This document shows positions 28,353-37,458 of a stretch of 64,000 nt of DNA, piece by piece (position 1 is the first letter of the stretch; each line of letters starts with the position of its first letter). A program made the position numbers and the translations under genes. The DNA is taken from positions 186,001 to 250,000 of the forward strand of contig NZ_AUGP01000017.1 in assembly GCF_000422725.1 (NCBI RefSeq), read 5' to 3'. A model generated the notes under the pieces. The model had not been told where the DNA came from. It ran no database searches and saw nothing but the letters and a program-made list of their open reading frames with translations. The stretch comes from Flavobacterium subsaxonicum WB 4.1-42 = DSM 21790 (lineage in GTDB: Bacteria > Bacteroidota > Bacteroidia > Flavobacteriales > Flavobacteriaceae).

Positions 28353-29846
28353 CTATAATTTATAAGCAGCGTCGTTCCATCTAATCTCGTTTCTAAACTG
28401 GTCCAGTTTAGTATCTTTACCTATACGCAAAAATTCGATTCCTGCCATATCTGTAAAGTCCTGTATCAGCTCTGCCGAAAGGTTCTGGCTGTAAGCTGTG
28501 TGGTGTGCACCACCGGCATAGATCCATGCGGCACAACCTGTTTTCATATCCGGTAACGGTTTCCAAAGTACACGTGCAACCGGCAGGTTAGGAAGTTCTT
28601 CCAACGGCTCTACGGCCTCAACCTCGTTAACGATCATCCTGAAACGGTTGCCCATATCTACAATAGAAGCGTTTAGCGCAGCACCACCGGCAACATTAAA
28701 TACCAGCCTTGCAGGATCTGCCTTGCCGCCAATACCCAATGGGTGAACCTCTAACGATGGCTTAGTGCTTGCAAGCGATGCATCTATTTCCAGCATGTGC
28801 GAACCTAATACTAACGAATTATCCGGAGCAAAATGATAGGTATAGTCTTCCATAAAGCCGTTACCGCCTTCAAGGCCACTGCCCATTACTTTAAATGCAC
28901 GCACCAAAGCAGCTGTTTTCCAGTCGCCCTCACCGGCAAAGCCGTAGCCATCGGCCAATAGGCGCTGTACGGCAAGGCCCGGTAATTGTACCATACCATG
29001 CAGGTCTTCAAAAGTATCAGAGAAGCCTTTAAAGCCACCGTCTACTAAAAATTTACGAAGCGCGATTTCTATCCTTGCAGCTTCGTATACCGATGAATGC
29101 CTTTCGCCACCCGGCTTAAGGTCATCTGTCATTGTATATAATTCCTGGTATTCTGCCACCAATTTATCGATATCGTTTGCGGAAACCTGCTCAATTAAAG
29201 CCACAAGATCGCCTATACCATAACTGTTTACAGAAAACCCGAATTTAAGTTCGGCCTCTACTTTATCGCCATCAGTAACGGCAACAAAACGCATATTATC
29301 GCCAAAACGTGCAAATTTAGCACCCTGCCAGTCGTACCATCCTGCCGCAGCCCTTGTCCATGCGCCTATCTCGGCCAAAGCCTCAGGATCCTGCCAGTGG
29401 CCAACAACTACCTTGCGGTTTTTACGCATGCGCGATACCATAAAACCAAACTCCCTGTCGCCGTGTGCGCTTTGGTTAAGGTTCATAAAGTCCATATCTA
29501 TAGAGCTCCACGGTATGTCGCGGTTATATTGTGTGTGCAGGTGCAATAACGGTTTGTTTAAAACGCTAAGCCCGCGAATCCACATCTTAGCAGGCGAAAA
29601 TGTATGCATCCAGGTAATTACCCCAATTACGTTTTCGGCAGTATTTGCTGCTACTAAGGTATCGTATATTTCTTGTGTAGTTTTTACTGTAGGCTTGTAA
29701 ACCACGCGTACGGGTATTTGCCCTGCGGCATCTATGCCGGCAGCAATTGCTTTAGAATGTTCTGCAACCAGATTTAAAGTTTCTTCGCCATATAAATGCT
29801 GGCTTCCTGTTATAAACCAAACTTCAAATGTTTTTAAATTTATCAT
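28353..29846 (-). CDS. araA: L-arabinose isomerase
   Basis: 497 residues, the usual length. Clear family motifs: [14 protein letters not shown] at the start, [32 protein letters not shown] with a metal Glu, FMEDYTYHF with the second Glu, and [11 protein letters not shown] and [10 protein letters not shown] with metal histidines. It converts L-arabinose to L-ribulose in the cytoplasm. It is the first gene of a five-gene operon, and a candidate AraR site lies 94 bp upstream of the start. Confidence 0.98.
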   Translation of the reverse strand: MINLKTFEVWFITGSQHLYGEETLNLVAEHSKAIAAGIDAAGQIPVRVVYKPTVKTTQEIYDTLVAANTAENVIGVITWMHTFSPAKMWIRGLSVLNKPLLHLHTQYNRDIPWSSIDMDFMNLNQSAHGDREFGFMVSRMRKNRKVVVGHWQDPEALAEIGAWTRAAAGWYDWQGAKFARFGDNMRFVAVTDGDKVEAELKFGFSVNSYGIGDLVALIEQVSANDIDKLVAEYQELYTMTDDLKPGGERHSSVYEAARIEIALRKFLVDGGFKGFSDTFEDLHGMVQLPGLAVQRLLADGYGFAGEGDWKTAALVRAFKVMGSGLEGGNGFMEDYTYHFAPDNSLVLGSHMLEIDASLASTKPSLEVHPLGIGGKADPARLVFNVAGGAALNASIVDMGNRFRMIVNEVEAVEPLEELPNLPVARVLWKPLPDMKTGCAAWIYAGGAHHTAYSQNLSAELIQDFTDMAGIEFLRIGKDTKLDQFRNEIRWNDAAYKL

Positions 29847-29939
29847 AATATGTAATTAAAAAAGGATTGTTTGTGTTTGCGACTCCCTTAGCCGATGCTA
29901 ATTTGCTTAATCAGAACGTTAAAGAAATCAAAATTTAAT

Positions 29940-29958
29940 AAGTGTCGAAATAACACTA
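29940..29958. promoter_or_regulatory. Candidate AraR operator upstream of araA
   Basis: AAGTGT, 7 bp, ACACTA: the most symmetric of five sites with the pattern AARTGT-N7-ACACTW. It is 94 bp before the araA start. Confidence 0.7.
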
Positions 29959-30118
29959 ATTTTTTGACATATACAAGCAATCGGCAAAAAAAATATAAGA
30001 TTGTTTGATTTACGTTCTAAAAATTATTATATAAATTAAATTATCCCACTAAACTTAGCAGATAATAATAACAGTTTATATTTTTTTTGCTTCAAAACAA
30101 GGCAATGAACCATTAAAT

Positions 30119-30137
30119 AATTGTTACAAATACACTT
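30119..30137. promoter_or_regulatory. Candidate AraR operator upstream of the MFS gene
   Basis: AATTGT, 7 bp, ACACTT: one mismatch to the common pattern. It lies between the -33 and -7 boxes of the MFS promoter, a position where a bound regulator would block RNA polymerase. Confidence 0.55.
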
Positions 30138-30144
30138 ATTAATA

Positions 30145-30152
30145 TATATTTG
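30145..30152 (+). promoter_or_regulatory. -7 box of the MFS gene
   Basis: TATATTTG, a perfect match to TAnnTTTG, with a TTG 21 bp upstream. Confidence 0.65.
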
Positions 30153-30173
30153 CCCTACCAATTACGTTTACCA

Positions 30174-31307
30174 ATGAGCCACTCCCCTAAAACATTTCGT
30201 ATTGCTGTTGCCGCCATGTTTTTTATGGCCGGTTTGTGTTTTGCAAGCTGGGCATCGCGCATAGCTACCATACAGCAAAAACTATCCTTATCTGATGCGC
30301 AGTTGGGCGGGGTGCTTTTTGCATTACCCGTGGGGCTAATGCTGTCGTTACCCATATCGGGTTGGGCGGTTACAAAAATGGGCAGCCGTAAAGTACTGGC
30401 TATCGCGTTAACGCTGTATGCTTTGGCTTTGGTTAGCCTGGGCTATGCAGATACTACCTTTGTACTGGTTGCCTGCCTGACAGTTTACGGATTAGCGAGT
30501 AACGCGGTAAACATATCGGTCAATACGCAGGCGGTTGCTACCGAGGTTATGTACACAAAACCCATTATGGCGTCTTTTCATGGGCTGTGGAGCCTGGCTG
30601 GTTTTCTTGGTGCCGGCGTTGGTACTTTAATGATAGCACAGGGTGTTGTACCCCAAACCCACTTTATTATTATTGCCGTTATAATTATTGCCACCATAGT
30701 TATTTGCTGGAACTTTTTACATAACGACCGCAGCCCTGTTAAAAGCGAGGGATCTGGGTTTGTTATGCCCGATAAATCGCTTATTTCGCTGGGGCTGATT
30801 GCCTTTTGCTCTATGGTGGTAGAGGGTGCAATGTTCGACTGGAGCGTTATTTATCTTAAGAAAGTGGTGCAGACCGAAGAAGCCCTTATTGGCGCAGGCT
30901 ATACCGCCGGCATGTGCTTTATGGCGGCTGGCCGCTTTGTAGCCGACTGGTTCTCGCACCGTTTCGGCCTAAAGACTACGCTACAGGTTAGTGGTGCACT
31001 AAGCACCGCCGGATTGCTTGTAGTAGTAATTTTCCCCACCTTTGTACCGGCGCTTATAGGCTTTATGCTGGTGGGTGCAGGTATATCATCGGTAGTGCCA
31101 ATGGTGTACAGCGCGGCAGGCAGAAGCACTACTATGCTGCCCGGCCCGGCTATTGCGGCAGTATCTACAATAAGCTTCGTAGGATTTTTAGTGGGCCCGC
31201 CTGTTATTGGTTTTCTTGCCGAAGCCAGCTCTCTTAAAATATCTTTTTTATTCCTGGCTGTAATGGCATTGTTTGTAGTAATACTTTCTACAAGGGCTAA
31301 AATTTAG
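30174..31307 (+). CDS. MFS transporter
   Basis: 377 residues from the ATG at 30174; the longer frame begins with a TTG inside the promoter. About 12 membrane segments, with the MFS loop motif GWAVTKMGSRKVL between helices 2 and 3 and a related GRFVADWFSHRFGLKT after helix 8. It resembles the sugar/fucose-permease-like group. The divergent position to araA and the AraR-like site in its promoter suggest transport of arabinose or export of a by-product. The direction and substrate cannot be read from sequence. Confidence 0.85.
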   Translation: MSHSPKTFRIAVAAMFFMAGLCFASWASRIATIQQKLSLSDAQLGGVLFALPVGLMLSLPISGWAVTKMGSRKVLAIALTLYALALVSLGYADTTFVLVACLTVYGLASNAVNISVNTQAVATEVMYTKPIMASFHGLWSLAGFLGAGVGTLMIAQGVVPQTHFIIIAVIIIATIVICWNFLHNDRSPVKSEGSGFVMPDKSLISLGLIAFCSMVVEGAMFDWSVIYLKKVVQTEEALIGAGYTAGMCFMAAGRFVADWFSHRFGLKTTLQVSGALSTAGLLVVVIFPTFVPALIGFMLVGAGISSVVPMVYSAAGRSTTMLPGPAIAAVSTISFVGFLVGPPVIGFLAEASSLKISFLFLAVMALFVVILSTRAKI

Positions 31308-31400
31308 CTATCAAATTCATACACAAAAAGTACTTTATCCTAATTTATTTCATAAAATTCAGCAATTTGTTGTTTCGCAAACGTTTTTTTGTATTTTTAT

Positions 31401-31419
31401 AAATGTAATTTAAACACTT
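31401..31419. promoter_or_regulatory. Candidate AraR operator upstream of the GH97 gene
   Basis: AAATGT, 7 bp, ACACTT, ending 4 bp before the start codon; it would cover the start of the message. Confidence 0.65.
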
Positions 31420-31423
31420 ATAA

Positions 31424-33349
31424 ATGATGAAGAATTATTTTTGCGGGGCATTGCTTATTGCCCTTGCTGCCTGCTCGTCTTCCAACAGCAAGACGGCAGA
31501 TAATGTGTCCAGCCCCGATGGAAAACTTACGGTAGACTTTGGTGTTACCAAAAAACAACAGGCTTATTATGTTGTAAAACGCAATAAAGAGGTAGTTATA
31601 GATACGTCTATGATTGGCCTTGTGAGGAAAGACGAGAACTTTTTTGAGAACCTGAGTGTAGCCTCTGTATCTGATGAAGAAAAGATATCTGATTCGTATA
31701 GCCTGTTGCACGGTAAAAAGAAAGAGGTTACCTATAAAGCCAACCAGAAAACGCTGCACCTTGAAAACAAGAACGGCAAAAAGCTCGACGTTATTTTTAA
31801 TGTGTCTAATGATGGTTTTGCCTTTAAATATAAATTCCCCGAAAAATCGGATGATGTAAAATACATTACCGAAGAAAAAACAGCCTATAATTTTAAGCCT
31901 TCGGCGAAGGCCTGGTTGCAACCCATGAGCAAAGCAAAATCGGGTTGGGAGCAGTGTAACCCCGGCTATGAAGAATATTACCAGATGGATGTGCCGGTAA
32001 GCGCAAAATCGCCTATTGGCGAAGGCTGGGTGTATCCTGCTTTGTTTAAGGAAGGCGATACTTGGATAGCAGTTTCCGAAACCGGTTTGGGCCGAACGTA
32101 TTGCGGCACCCACCTTGCTTATGATGATGCTGCCAAAGGTATGAAGGTGGTTTTTGCACAGCCTAAAGAGGTATTTGCAGAGGGCGCTGCCCTTAACCCT
32201 GAAGCTAAGTTGCCTTGGGAAACTCCGTGGCGCATTGTGGCTATTGGCGACCTGGCAACCGTTACCAACAGTACTTTAGGGACTGACCTTGCCGATAAGG
32301 CCGTTAGTAACGATACCGCTTACATTAACCCCGGTATTGCATCGTGGAGCTGGGCTATTTTAAAAGATGATTCGGTTAACTACAACACTACCAAAGAGTT
32401 TATTGATTATGCAGCCGACATGAAATGGCCGTACTGCCTAATTGATGCCGGTTGGGATACACGCATTGGCGAACCTAAAGTTAAAGAGCTGATTGCTTAT
32501 GCCAAAGGCAAGAATGTTAAGCTTATTTTGTGGTACAATTCTGCCGGTAGCTGGAATACGGTTAAGTATACCCCTAAAGATAAATTCCTAACCAAAGAAA
32601 GCCGCGATGCCGAGTTTAAAAAATTGCACGATTGGGGCATTGCAGGTGTAAAAGTCGACTTTTTTGGTGGCGATGGCCAATCGATGATTGCTTACTACCA
32701 TGATATATTAGATTCGGCTTTAAAGAACCAGATACTGATTAACTTTCACGGTGCTACATTGCCGCGTGGCTGGCAACGCACCTACCCTAACCTTATGACG
32801 GCCGAGGCCATTAAAGGTTTTGAGTTTATATCTTTCGAGCAAAATGTAGCCGACCAGGCTCCTGCGCATTGCGCAATGCTGCCGTTTACCCGCAACCTGT
32901 ACGAGCCTATGGATTTTACACCTATGGCATTAGATACCATACCAAACATTAACAGGAGGTCTACCAGTGCTTTTGAGCTGGCTTTGCCTACATTATTCCT
33001 GTCAGGTATTCAGCACTTGGCCGAGATACCCCAGGGAATGGCTAAAATGCCCGATTATGTAAAAACCTACCTACAGGACATTCATACCAATTGGGACGAA
33101 TCTAAGCTATTGGCGGGCTTTCCTGGTAAAGATGTAGTTATGGCACGCCGCAAAGGCAACGTTTGGTTTATTACCGGTATTAATGGCGAGAACAAAGCTA
33201 AAGACATTGCCATAGACCTTAGCTTTATTAAAAAAGACGGTTATATGATTACCGATGGCGCCACCGCCCTGTTTGACAAAACTACGGTTAAGCCCGGCAA
33301 GACTACCATTAAACTAAAGCCTTACGGCGGATTTGTAATGAAGTTTTAG
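31424..33349 (+). CDS. Glycoside hydrolase family 97, candidate beta-L-arabinopyranosidase / alpha-galactosidase
   Basis: 641 residues with a lipoprotein signal (IALAACSSS). It has the GH97 N-terminal beta-sandwich (SSPDGKLTVDFGVTKKQQAY), a TIM barrel and a C-terminal domain. AGVKVDFFGGDG holds an Asp and MTAEAIKGFEF a Glu at the positions of the nucleophile and acid/base of retaining GH97 enzymes, which act on alpha-galactosides. One such member was shown to cleave beta-L-arabinopyranosides, which have the same ring configuration. The AraR-like site in front makes that activity attractive here, but this is inference. Confidence 0.85.
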   Translation: MMKNYFCGALLIALAACSSSNSKTADNVSSPDGKLTVDFGVTKKQQAYYVVKRNKEVVIDTSMIGLVRKDENFFENLSVASVSDEEKISDSYSLLHGKKKEVTYKANQKTLHLENKNGKKLDVIFNVSNDGFAFKYKFPEKSDDVKYITEEKTAYNFKPSAKAWLQPMSKAKSGWEQCNPGYEEYYQMDVPVSAKSPIGEGWVYPALFKEGDTWIAVSETGLGRTYCGTHLAYDDAAKGMKVVFAQPKEVFAEGAALNPEAKLPWETPWRIVAIGDLATVTNSTLGTDLADKAVSNDTAYINPGIASWSWAILKDDSVNYNTTKEFIDYAADMKWPYCLIDAGWDTRIGEPKVKELIAYAKGKNVKLILWYNSAGSWNTVKYTPKDKFLTKESRDAEFKKLHDWGIAGVKVDFFGGDGQSMIAYYHDILDSALKNQILINFHGATLPRGWQRTYPNLMTAEAIKGFEFISFEQNVADQAPAHCAMLPFTRNLYEPMDFTPMALDTIPNINRRSTSAFELALPTLFLSGIQHLAEIPQGMAKMPDYVKTYLQDIHTNWDESKLLAGFPGKDVVMARRKGNVWFITGINGENKAKDIAIDLSFIKKDGYMITDGATALFDKTTVKPGKTTIKLKPYGGFVMKF

Positions 33350-33431
33350 TTTGATAACAATTAAATCTGCATAGGATATACAGATCCTGAGGAGCGTTAT
33401 ATTTATAGAAAAATATAGGCGAGAAGTTTTT

Positions 33432-33487
33432 AGAGCTCCGGGGGAGCGGCATATAATTATATGCTGCTCATCCGGAGCTCTTTTTTT
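33432..33487 (+). terminator. Long hairpin terminator after GH97
   Basis: AGAGCTCCGG pairs with CCGGAGCTCT; an inner stem GCATATAATTATATGC sits in the loop, and seven T follow. The gap 33350-33720 holds this and two further hairpins but no gene. Confidence 0.8.
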
Positions 33488-33538
33488 ATGCATACCAATA
33501 TCCTCGCTATAGATATGGCGCTCCTCCGCAGCTCTGTA

Positions 33539-33559
33539 GAGACGCATTGCATGCGTCTC
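33539..33559. repeat. Palindrome GAGACGCA-TGCGTCTC
   Basis: 8-bp arms around a 5-bp centre. Similar GAGACGCA palindromes are scattered between genes in many flavobacteria, so it may be a dispersed repeat. Confidence 0.5.
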
Positions 33560-33584
33560 CCAATCTGATATCTGATCAAAATAC

Positions 33585-33615
33585 AAAAGGCCGTTTCGAA
33601 AGAAACGGCCTTTTT
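33585..33615. terminator. Terminator between GH97 and galM
   Basis: AAAAGGCCGTTTC, GAAA loop, GAAACGGCCTTTT: a perfect stem that works in both directions for the convergent genes. Confidence 0.85.
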
Positions 33616-33720
33616 CATTAGAAATAAATAACTAAACTAACCCAATGTAATAGTATTAACCCAAAATAATATTACCCAAATTTAGTATTTAACGTTAAAT
33701 GCTTTTATTACCCTTAACCC

Positions 33721-34893
33721 TTATTTTACAGAGAATTTATAGGTTGTTTTAGATGTATATTTTTCTCCCGGGCTTAACACCGTGGTAGGGAATTTTGGCT
33801 GGTTTGGTGCATCCGGATAGTGCTGTGTTTCCAGGCACAATCCGCTGCGTTTTTCGTACTTGCCACCTGTTTTGCTGTCTTTGGTGCCATCTATAAAGTT
33901 ACCGCTGTAAAACTGTATGGCGGGCTCTGTAGTGTACACTTCCATGTAACGGCCCGATGTTTTATGATACAGGCTGCCTACGTGGCGAAGGTCTTTAGTA
34001 TTGTTATCGGTAAATACCCAACAATGATCGTAACCACCGCCTTTTTTAAGCTGGTCATCGGTAGCATTAATATCTTTACCAACTTGTTTAGCAGTCGTAA
34101 AATCAAACGGCGTGCCTGCAACAGGTTTAAGTTCGCCTGTAGGTATAAGTGTAGCATCTACCGGCAGCATCCTGTCGGCATTAAGCTGTAACTCATGGTC
34201 TAAGATTGTTTTACCGGCCCCCGAAAGGTTAAAGTACGAGTGCTGTGTTAAATTCACAACTGTTTTCTTATCTGTTACAGCTTCATAATCAATTTCTAAA
34301 GCATTATCGTTAGTAAGCGTGTACGTAACAATAGTTTTAAGGTTACCGGGGTAGCCCTCTTCGCCATCTTTAGCGGTATACGTTAGCCTAATTGTTGGGT
34401 TGGCACCTGCAACCTCTTCGGCTGTAAATATCCTTTTATCAAAACCTTTACCCCCGTGAAGCGAGTTAGGCCCATCGTTAACAGTTAATTGGTACTGTTT
34501 ACCATCTAAAGAAAATTTGCCTTTGGCAATACGGTTACCGTAGCGGCCAATGGCAGCACCAAAAAAGTAAGGGTTACCATTAAAATAATCTTCTTTTTTT
34601 GCATAACCCAAAACAATATCTTCATACTTACCGTCTTTATCAGGAGCGGTTAAAGAGGTTATAATACCGCCAAGGGTAATTACTTCCATCTTCATACCCT
34701 TCTCGTTAGTAAGGGTATATTTTTCAATCTTGGCACCATCGGGCGTTGTACCGTAATCTGCTTTTATAATTCCTGATTTTTTGGCTTGCTGCTCTGTAGT
34801 TTCGGGCATTGTCTCTTCTTTTTTATCGGTTTTGCAACTGAAAAGCAATGCACTGCACATCAAAAGACAAATACCTATTTTTATTTTTTTCAT
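33721..34893 (-). CDS. galM: Aldose 1-epimerase lipoprotein
   Basis: 390 residues from the ATG at 34893, which gives a clean lipoprotein signal (LLMCSALLFSC); a start at 34917 adds eight residues. The mutarotase fold shows NGPNSLHGGKGFDKR with a substrate His, LTQHSYFNLSGAG with the catalytic His, GGGYDHCWVF and the catalytic Glu in GLCLETQHYPDAPN. It interconverts alpha and beta anomers. As an envelope lipoprotein in the araB-araD unit it would prepare free arabinose for uptake. It is the last gene of that unit, 57 bp after araD. Confidence 0.93.
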   Translation of the reverse strand: MKKIKIGICLLMCSALLFSCKTDKKEETMPETTEQQAKKSGIIKADYGTTPDGAKIEKYTLTNEKGMKMEVITLGGIITSLTAPDKDGKYEDIVLGYAKKEDYFNGNPYFFGAAIGRYGNRIAKGKFSLDGKQYQLTVNDGPNSLHGGKGFDKRIFTAEEVAGANPTIRLTYTAKDGEEGYPGNLKTIVTYTLTNDNALEIDYEAVTDKKTVVNLTQHSYFNLSGAGKTILDHELQLNADRMLPVDATLIPTGELKPVAGTPFDFTTAKQVGKDINATDDQLKKGGGYDHCWVFTDNNTKDLRHVGSLYHKTSGRYMEVYTTEPAIQFYSGNFIDGTKDSKTGGKYEKRSGLCLETQHYPDAPNQPKFPTTVLSPGEKYTSKTTYKFSVK

Positions 34894-34950
34894 AATTTTA
34901 GTTTGGTTGGTTTGCATTCTTTACTGCAATATCAGCAAAAATATGTACAA

Positions 34951-35655
34951 TTAGCTTTGCCCGTAGTACGAATCTTTACCGTGTTTGCGGTCGTAATGCT
35001 TTTTAATTAATGAGTCTTTAAGCCTTGGCGCGGCAGGGTTTATTTGCAGCGTTAGGTAAGCCATTTCGGCAACAGCCTCAAGCACTTTACTGTTGTAAAC
35101 CGCCTTGGCAGCATTTTTACCCCATGTAAACGGCCCGTGGTTACCCAGCAGTACCATTTCTACTTCTTTATACGATAAGCCTTTGTCTTTAAAGCAATCC
35201 AGTATCTGGATGCCGGTATTGTGCTCATAATTGCCCTGTATTAAATCATCGGCCATTGGTGGTGCGCATGGTATATCTGCCGTAAGATGGTCGGCATGCG
35301 TAGTACCAAATATCGGGATATCGCGTTGCGACTGCGCCCATGCCACCGAATACGTTGCATGCGTGTGGGCAATACCGCCAATGTCTTCCCAGTGTTTGTA
35401 AAGATAGGCATGCGTTTTAGTGTCGGACGACGGACGCATAGTGCCTTCTATAATGTTATTATCAAAATCAAGTATAACAATATCTTCGGGTTTTAAAATG
35501 TCGTACGGAACGCCACTGGGCTTAATGGCGAAAACGCCCCTTGCCCTGTCTACAGCGCTTACGTTTCCAAAAGTGTAAATTACCAGCTTTAATGCGTCTA
35601 ACTGCATGTTGGCCTCATAACACTCCTGTTTTAGATCTTTATAGCTGGAACTCAT
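34951..35655 (-). CDS. araD: L-ribulose-5-phosphate 4-epimerase
   Basis: 234 residues of the class II aldolase/epimerase type. FGNVSAVDR and IKPSGVPYDILKPEDIVILD bind the phosphate. The zinc histidines lie in GGIAHTHATYSVAWAQ and LGNHGPFTWGK, and YYGQS at the end is the typical tail. It converts L-ribulose 5-phosphate to D-xylulose 5-phosphate. The gene overlaps the end of araB by 17 bp, so the two are translationally coupled. Confidence 0.97.
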   Translation of the reverse strand: MSSSYKDLKQECYEANMQLDALKLVIYTFGNVSAVDRARGVFAIKPSGVPYDILKPEDIVILDFDNNIIEGTMRPSSDTKTHAYLYKHWEDIGGIAHTHATYSVAWAQSQRDIPIFGTTHADHLTADIPCAPPMADDLIQGNYEHNTGIQILDCFKDKGLSYKEVEMVLLGNHGPFTWGKNAAKAVYNSKVLEAVAEMAYLTLQINPAAPRLKDSLIKKHYDRKHGKDSYYGQS

Positions 35656-37330
35656 AATTTTTAGATTTTATTGCGGTTTCTACAAAGTTGCCTAAATCTT
35701 TGTACGATTGCAATAGCGTTTCGTATTTAACTACCTGGTCTGCCTGAGGGAAGTACTCTGCCTCAAAATCGCTGCCCATTACTTTGCTGGCTTCTATTAC
35801 ATTGCTGTAAACACCGGCAGCAACAGCCGCATAAATAGCTGCACCCAATGCCGGAGCCTGGTCTGACTCGGCCACTTTAATTGGCATATCCAGTACGTTG
35901 GCAAGCGTTTGCATAATAAATGGCGACTTACGTGCCACACCGCCAATACCAATAACACTGTTTATTTTAACGCCCTCGGCTTCAAAACGATCAACGATCA
36001 TTTTAGAGCCAAAACAAATGGCATTAACCAAAGCTTTGAAAATATGCGGTGCTTTTGTACCTAACGAAAGTCCCGTCATAGCACTTTTTAGTTCCTGGTT
36101 GGCATCGGGGGTACGGCGGCCATTAACCCAGTCTAACGCCACAGGAATAGCCTCTGACAACGGAATATTTTCTGCCTGGGCAGTAAGCGTACGTATAAAA
36201 TTATTATCTATCTCTACCTGTAATTTTTGTTTCTGGTCGTCGGTTAAGATGGCCGATTTCATTACAAGGTTGTCTATTGGCCACGAAAGTATGTCTTTAA
36301 ACCAGGCCAGTACATCGCCAAAGGCCGATTGCCCGGCCTCAAGGCCAATAAGCCCCGGAATAACCGAACCGTCTACCTGCCCGCAAATACCTTTAACGGT
36401 ATTGGTACCGATGATCTCTGACGGAGATATCATGATATCGCATGTTGATGTACCCATAATACGTACCAACACGTTCTCATCTACCTTAGCCCCTACTGCA
36501 CCGGAGTGTGCATCAAATGTGCCCACAGCAATAACAGTATCGGTTGTAAGACCTAATTTAGCAGCCCATTCGGCATTAAGGTTACCCGCAACAACATCTG
36601 ATGTATAGGTTTCATCATACAAATTGTTACGAAGTGTAGCAAGGTATGGGTGCAGTTGCGAAAGGAATTCTTCTGCCGGAAGGCCATTCCAGCTTTCGTG
36701 CCACATGGCTTTATGCCCTGCTGCACAACGGCTGCGTTTAAACGATTTTAAATCGGCGTTGTCTATAAGCAAATACGTCATTAGGTCGCAGTGCTCCATC
36801 CAGGTATGTGCTGCATTTTTAACCGCTTCATCTTCCCTTACAATGTGAAGTATCTTTGCCCAGAACCATTCAGACGAATAGATACCGCCTTCAAATTTGG
36901 TAAAATCTTCGCCACCCCACGAGGCCGCAAGCTGGTTAATTTCGTTGGCTTCTTTTATAGAGGTATGGTCTTTCCACAATACCATCATAGCGTTAGGGTT
37001 TTCTTCAAAACCTTTAACCAGGGCAAGTGGCGTACCATCCTGAGCAACTGGAATGGGCGACGAACCCGTGGTATCAATACAAATACCCACTACCGATGCC
37101 GGATTAACCTCGCTGGTGCTAACTATAGCTTTTATAGTATTTTCTAAGCCTTCTATATGGTCTAACGGATGCTGCCTGAAACGGTTGGCCTGCGCATCGC
37201 AGTACATACCTTTTTTCCAGCGTGCATACATGTGCACTTCAGAGGCCAGCTCTGCACCGTTCTCTGTATCTATAAGTACTGCACGTACCGAATCTGTACC
37301 ATAGTCCAGACCTATTACATATTTTTTCAT
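35639..37330 (-). CDS. araB: Ribulokinase
   Basis: 563 residues of the FGGY kinase family, the length of AraB. VIGLDYGTDSVRAVLID is the N-terminal phosphate loop. GTFDAHSGAVGAKVDENV and MGTSTCDIMIS follow in the middle, and GGVARKSPFIMQTLANVL is the C-terminal FGGY segment. It phosphorylates L-ribulose with ATP. It is the first gene of araB-araD-galM; a candidate AraR site lies 100 bp before its start and a perfect -7 box 77 bp before it. Confidence 0.97.
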   Translation of the reverse strand: MKKYVIGLDYGTDSVRAVLIDTENGAELASEVHMYARWKKGMYCDAQANRFRQHPLDHIEGLENTIKAIVSTSEVNPASVVGICIDTTGSSPIPVAQDGTPLALVKGFEENPNAMMVLWKDHTSIKEANEINQLAASWGGEDFTKFEGGIYSSEWFWAKILHIVREDEAVKNAAHTWMEHCDLMTYLLIDNADLKSFKRSRCAAGHKAMWHESWNGLPAEEFLSQLHPYLATLRNNLYDETYTSDVVAGNLNAEWAAKLGLTTDTVIAVGTFDAHSGAVGAKVDENVLVRIMGTSTCDIMISPSEIIGTNTVKGICGQVDGSVIPGLIGLEAGQSAFGDVLAWFKDILSWPIDNLVMKSAILTDDQKQKLQVEIDNNFIRTLTAQAENIPLSEAIPVALDWVNGRRTPDANQELKSAMTGLSLGTKAPHIFKALVNAICFGSKMIVDRFEAEGVKINSVIGIGGVARKSPFIMQTLANVLDMPIKVAESDQAPALGAAIYAAVAAGVYSNVIEASKVMGSDFEAEYFPQADQVVKYETLLQSYKDLGNFVETAIKSKNYEFQL

Positions 37331-37406
37331 GGTGTTTATCTATTTAGATCAATTGCCTGAACGATAATTGTTATTACCCCCTTGCAACCGATTGCGTTAT
37401 GTGCGA

Positions 37407-37414
37407 CAAATATA
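37407..37414 (-). promoter_or_regulatory. -7 box of araB
   Basis: TATATTTG on the minus strand, matching TAnnTTTG. The AraR-like site 37430-37448 occupies the place of the -33 box. Confidence 0.55.
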
Positions 37415-37429
37415 ATTACAAATTTTAAT

Positions 37430-37448
37430 AAATGTATTTTTTACACTT
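37430..37448. promoter_or_regulatory. Candidate AraR operator upstream of araB
   Basis: AAATGT, 7 bp, ACACTT: identical over all 19 bp to the site in front of susC, 14 kb away. Confidence 0.8.
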
Positions 37449-37458
37449 GTTATTTTTA

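Larger units (their letters stand above)
29847..30173. other. Divergent control region araA / MFS gene
   Basis: AT-rich, non-coding. It holds two candidate AraR operators (29940-29958 and 30119-30137) and a good promoter for the MFS gene. Confidence 0.7.

Noticed and set aside
31418..32113. A 231-codon open frame on the minus strand opposite the GH97 gene
   Set aside because: Antisense to a clear GH97 gene, biased composition with many His/Phe/Arg, and no domain; a shadow frame.
33432..33615. A CRISPR-like or repeat array in the hairpin-rich gap
   Set aside because: The three palindromes have different sequences and no regular spacing; two are terminators and one resembles a dispersed flavobacterial repeat.
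35898..36608. A 236-codon plus-strand frame opposite araB
   Set aside because: Ser/Pro-rich shadow of araB codons without start context or homology.
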